Below, piece by piece: positions 4,827 through 6,066 of a DNA stretch of 6,066 nucleotides. This DNA is from Propionibacteriaceae bacterium (GTDB lineage: Bacteria; Actinomycetota; Actinomycetes; Propionibacteriales; Propionibacteriaceae). The notes under the pieces are model-generated. The model saw only the letters and a program-made list of their open reading frames with translations, searched no databases and was not told where the DNA came from. Each line of letters opens with the position of its first letter. Position 1 is the first letter of the stretch. The position numbers and the translations under genes were made by a program. The stretch covers positions 1-6,066 of the forward strand of contig JAIRXX010000297.1 in the NCBI GenBank assembly GCA_031268065.1, given 5' to 3'.

Positions 4827-6066
4827 ATGGCGATGCGGCTCAAGTCCAGTTTGGTTGGCGTGCGTGCTGGTTCGCAGCGGGTGTTCCGCTCAGCGCTGGT
4901 GGCGGTGTTGGCTGCCTTGTTGACGCTTTCGTGGGGTGCCGCTCCTGCGGCTGCGGAGGACGGGGAGCCGCCGGTTTCTGCGCCTGTTGTGACGCTGCAG
5001 CCGGTTGATGGGCAGGTTGTTTTGATGGGGACTGAGGCGGAGTTGTCGGTTGGGGCGTCTGGTTATCCGACTCCGACTGTGACTTGGAGGCGTGGTCCGG
5101 TTAAGGCGAAGGTGGCGGTCAATGGCACTGTTCTTGCCGGTTGCCAGGATTTGTTGGTGTGCGGGGAGGTCACTGATACCGCGCGTGACCAGATTTACTA
5201 TTATTACGCGGAGTTTGCCAATAGTGAGGGCAAGGCTCAGACTGAGGTTGTGTCGGTTGAGTGGGTGTTCCCGGCTATTAAGACGCTGTGGCTGCCTAGT
5301 TCTCAGGCGGTGCCGGAGGGCGGTTCGGCGGTCTTCTCGGTGGAGGCTGTGGCGAATCTTTCGTCTATGCCGGCGCTTGGGTATCAGTGGCAGGTTTCTG
5401 GTGACGCGGGCGTTTCCTGGGGTGATGTGGCTGGCGCGACTGGTGATGTGTTGCGGTTGGATGGTGTGGCGTCGTCGTTGGACGGCTCGCAGTATCGGGT
5501 GGTGATCTCTAGTGCGCATCCGGTGACGGGCGAGCCGGTGTCCAAGACTTCCCCGGCGGCGGTTTTGACGGTGCTTCCGGCCCAGACCGTCCCTCTGACA
5601 ATCACCCAACAACCACAGTCGGTGATCGCTACTGACGAGATTACCGAGGCGGAGTTCTCGGTGAGTGTGTCCGGCGGGGTGGGGCCGTTCAGCTATCAGT
5701 GGTCTGAGCGGAATCTCAGCACTGGGGTGTGGGGCAAGATTATGCAGAAGATTGAGCCAACACTGTCCGTCGCGCTTCCGGCTACGGCAGGTGGTTATCG
5801 GGTGACCGTCACCGACTCCCTGGGCCAGGTCGTCGTCTCCGACGAGGCCAGCATTATTACTGAGCCGCCGGTTTCTGCGCCGGTGGTGACCCGGCAGCCG
5901 GTGGATGGGCAGGTTGTTTTGATGGGGACTGAGGCGGAGTTGTCGGTCGCGGCGTCTGGTTATCCAACCCCGAGTGTGACTTGGAAGCGGTGGACTGTGA
6001 AGTCCAGTGTGGAGGCGAAGGGTACTGTGCTTGCCAGTTGCCAGGATTTGTTGGTGTGTAAGGAGA
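4827..6066 (+). CDS. Iron-regulated secreted protein of tandem Ig-like domains (C-terminus outside window)
   Basis: 413 residues are visible, open to the window end. ATG 4827 has GAGAAAGG eight bases upstream. Residues 1-43 are a signal peptide: basic n-region, a core around SALVAVLAALLTL, and cleavage probably after PAAA. Four Ig-like domains follow: domain 1 about 52-146 (VTWRR, then YYYYAEFANSEG), domain 2 about 152-250 (YQWQVSGDAG, SQYRVVIS), domain 3 about 257-344 (YQWSERN, GGYRVTVTDSLG), and the start of domain 4 (351 onward). Domain 4 repeats domain 1 closely, so the real unit is three domains of 299 residues in total. Domains 1 and 4 carry a short C-x5-C pair (106/112, 405/411) instead of the classical Ig cysteines. 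Bacterial Ig-like arrays usually build adhesins or extended stalks carrying binding domains. The iron box suggests a part in iron or heme acquisition or host contact. A ligand-binding or anchor domain, if any, lies beyond the window. Codon choice is richer in T-ending codons (ACT, GTT, GAT, TCT) than in the leftward genes, which may reflect a different origin. Confidence 0.85.
   Translation, partial: MAMRLKSSLVGVRAGSQRVFRSALVAVLAALLTLSWGAAPAAAEDGEPPVSAPVVTLQPVDGQVVLMGTEAELSVGASGYPTPTVTWRRGPVKAKVAVNGTVLAGCQDLLVCGEVTDTARDQIYYYYAEFANSEGKAQTEVVSVEWVFPAIKTLWLPSSQAVPEGGSAVFSVEAVANLSSMPALGYQWQVSGDAGVSWGDVAGATGDVLRLDGVASSLDGSQYRVVISSAHPVTGEPVSKTSPAAVLTVLPAQTVPLTITQQPQSVIATDEITEAEFSVSVSGGVGPFSYQWSERNLSTGVWGKIMQKIEPTLSVALPATAGGYRVTVTDSLGQVVVSDEASIITEPPVSAPVVTRQPVDGQVVLMGTEAELSVAASGYPTPSVTWKRWTVKSSVEAKGTVLASCQDLLVCKE
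4965..5169 (+). repeat. Long direct repeat in Ig-repeat gene, copy 1
   Basis: This encodes EPPVSAPVVT through DLLVCGE (residues 47-114). It matches the segment at 5862 onward with a spacing of exactly 897 bases; 55 of 68 residues are identical. A run of 44 bases (5007-5050) is identical in both copies, as is a 22-base run around the C-x5-C motif. Confidence 0.88.
5862..6066 (+). repeat. Long direct repeat in Ig-repeat gene, copy 2 (cut by window end)
   Basis: Second copy of the segment at 4965, in frame and 299 codons later, still matching when the window stops. The 44-base identical run lies at 5904-5947. Differences cluster between VTW and GTVLA, a stretch that may be an exposed loop. More copies are likely to the right. 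Confidence 0.88.

Noticed and set aside
4890..5612. A 240-codon open frame on the minus strand inside the Ig-repeat gene
   Set aside because: Its product is Arg/His-rich low complexity with no ribosome site, and it is explained by codon bias of the plus-strand gene.
1..6066. CRISPR arrays, tRNA/rRNA genes, insertion sequences, phage genes
   Set aside because: No spaced short repeats, tRNA-like folds, transposase frames or terminal inverted repeats were found in the window.

Overview
The window comes from a G+C-rich Gram-positive bacterium, most likely an actinobacterium. The evidence is strong use of G/C-ending codons, exported proteins with Ala-rich AxA-type signal peptides, a lipoprotein, and two operator-like sites matching the DtxR/IdeR iron box. 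The genus cannot be fixed from this sequence. The theme is iron-regulated surface proteins, probably for iron, siderophore or heme capture.

Layout. Three genes run leftward (minus strand) as a probable operon. First is a 940-residue surface protein (4584 to 1762) with three Ig-like repeats, two further 'GDWVF' repeats and a C-terminal membrane anchor. Next is a solute-binding lipoprotein of the iron-siderophore/heme ABC importer type (1732 to 725). Last is a smaller secreted protein (688 to beyond base 1) that carries one diverged copy of the surface protein's repeat followed by a Pro/Ala-rich stalk. The third gene has no stop inside the window and is easily missed. A 242-base divergent control region (4585-4826) follows. 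Rightward from 4827 is the start of a large secreted protein made of tandem Ig-like domains. It is cut by the window end, and a 299-residue unit is already beginning its second copy.

How the parts fit. Both transcripts start from the same intergenic region, and each has its own iron box (17/19 and 14/19 matches to the consensus). The two promoter/leader stretches are alignable copies of each other in opposite orientation. This suggests that both directions are shut down together when iron is plentiful. By analogy with the corynebacterial hta-hmu locus, the surface proteins may capture a ligand such as heme, hemoprotein or ferric siderophore and pass it to the lipoprotein, which feeds an ABC permease. 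No permease or ATPase lies in the window; they would be expected further left. None of the visible domains looks like an HtaA domain, so the repeat shared by the first and third genes is the most interesting unknown here.

The only stretch without a gene is 4585-4826, which is regulatory. The two gaps inside the leftward operon are about 29 and 36 bases.
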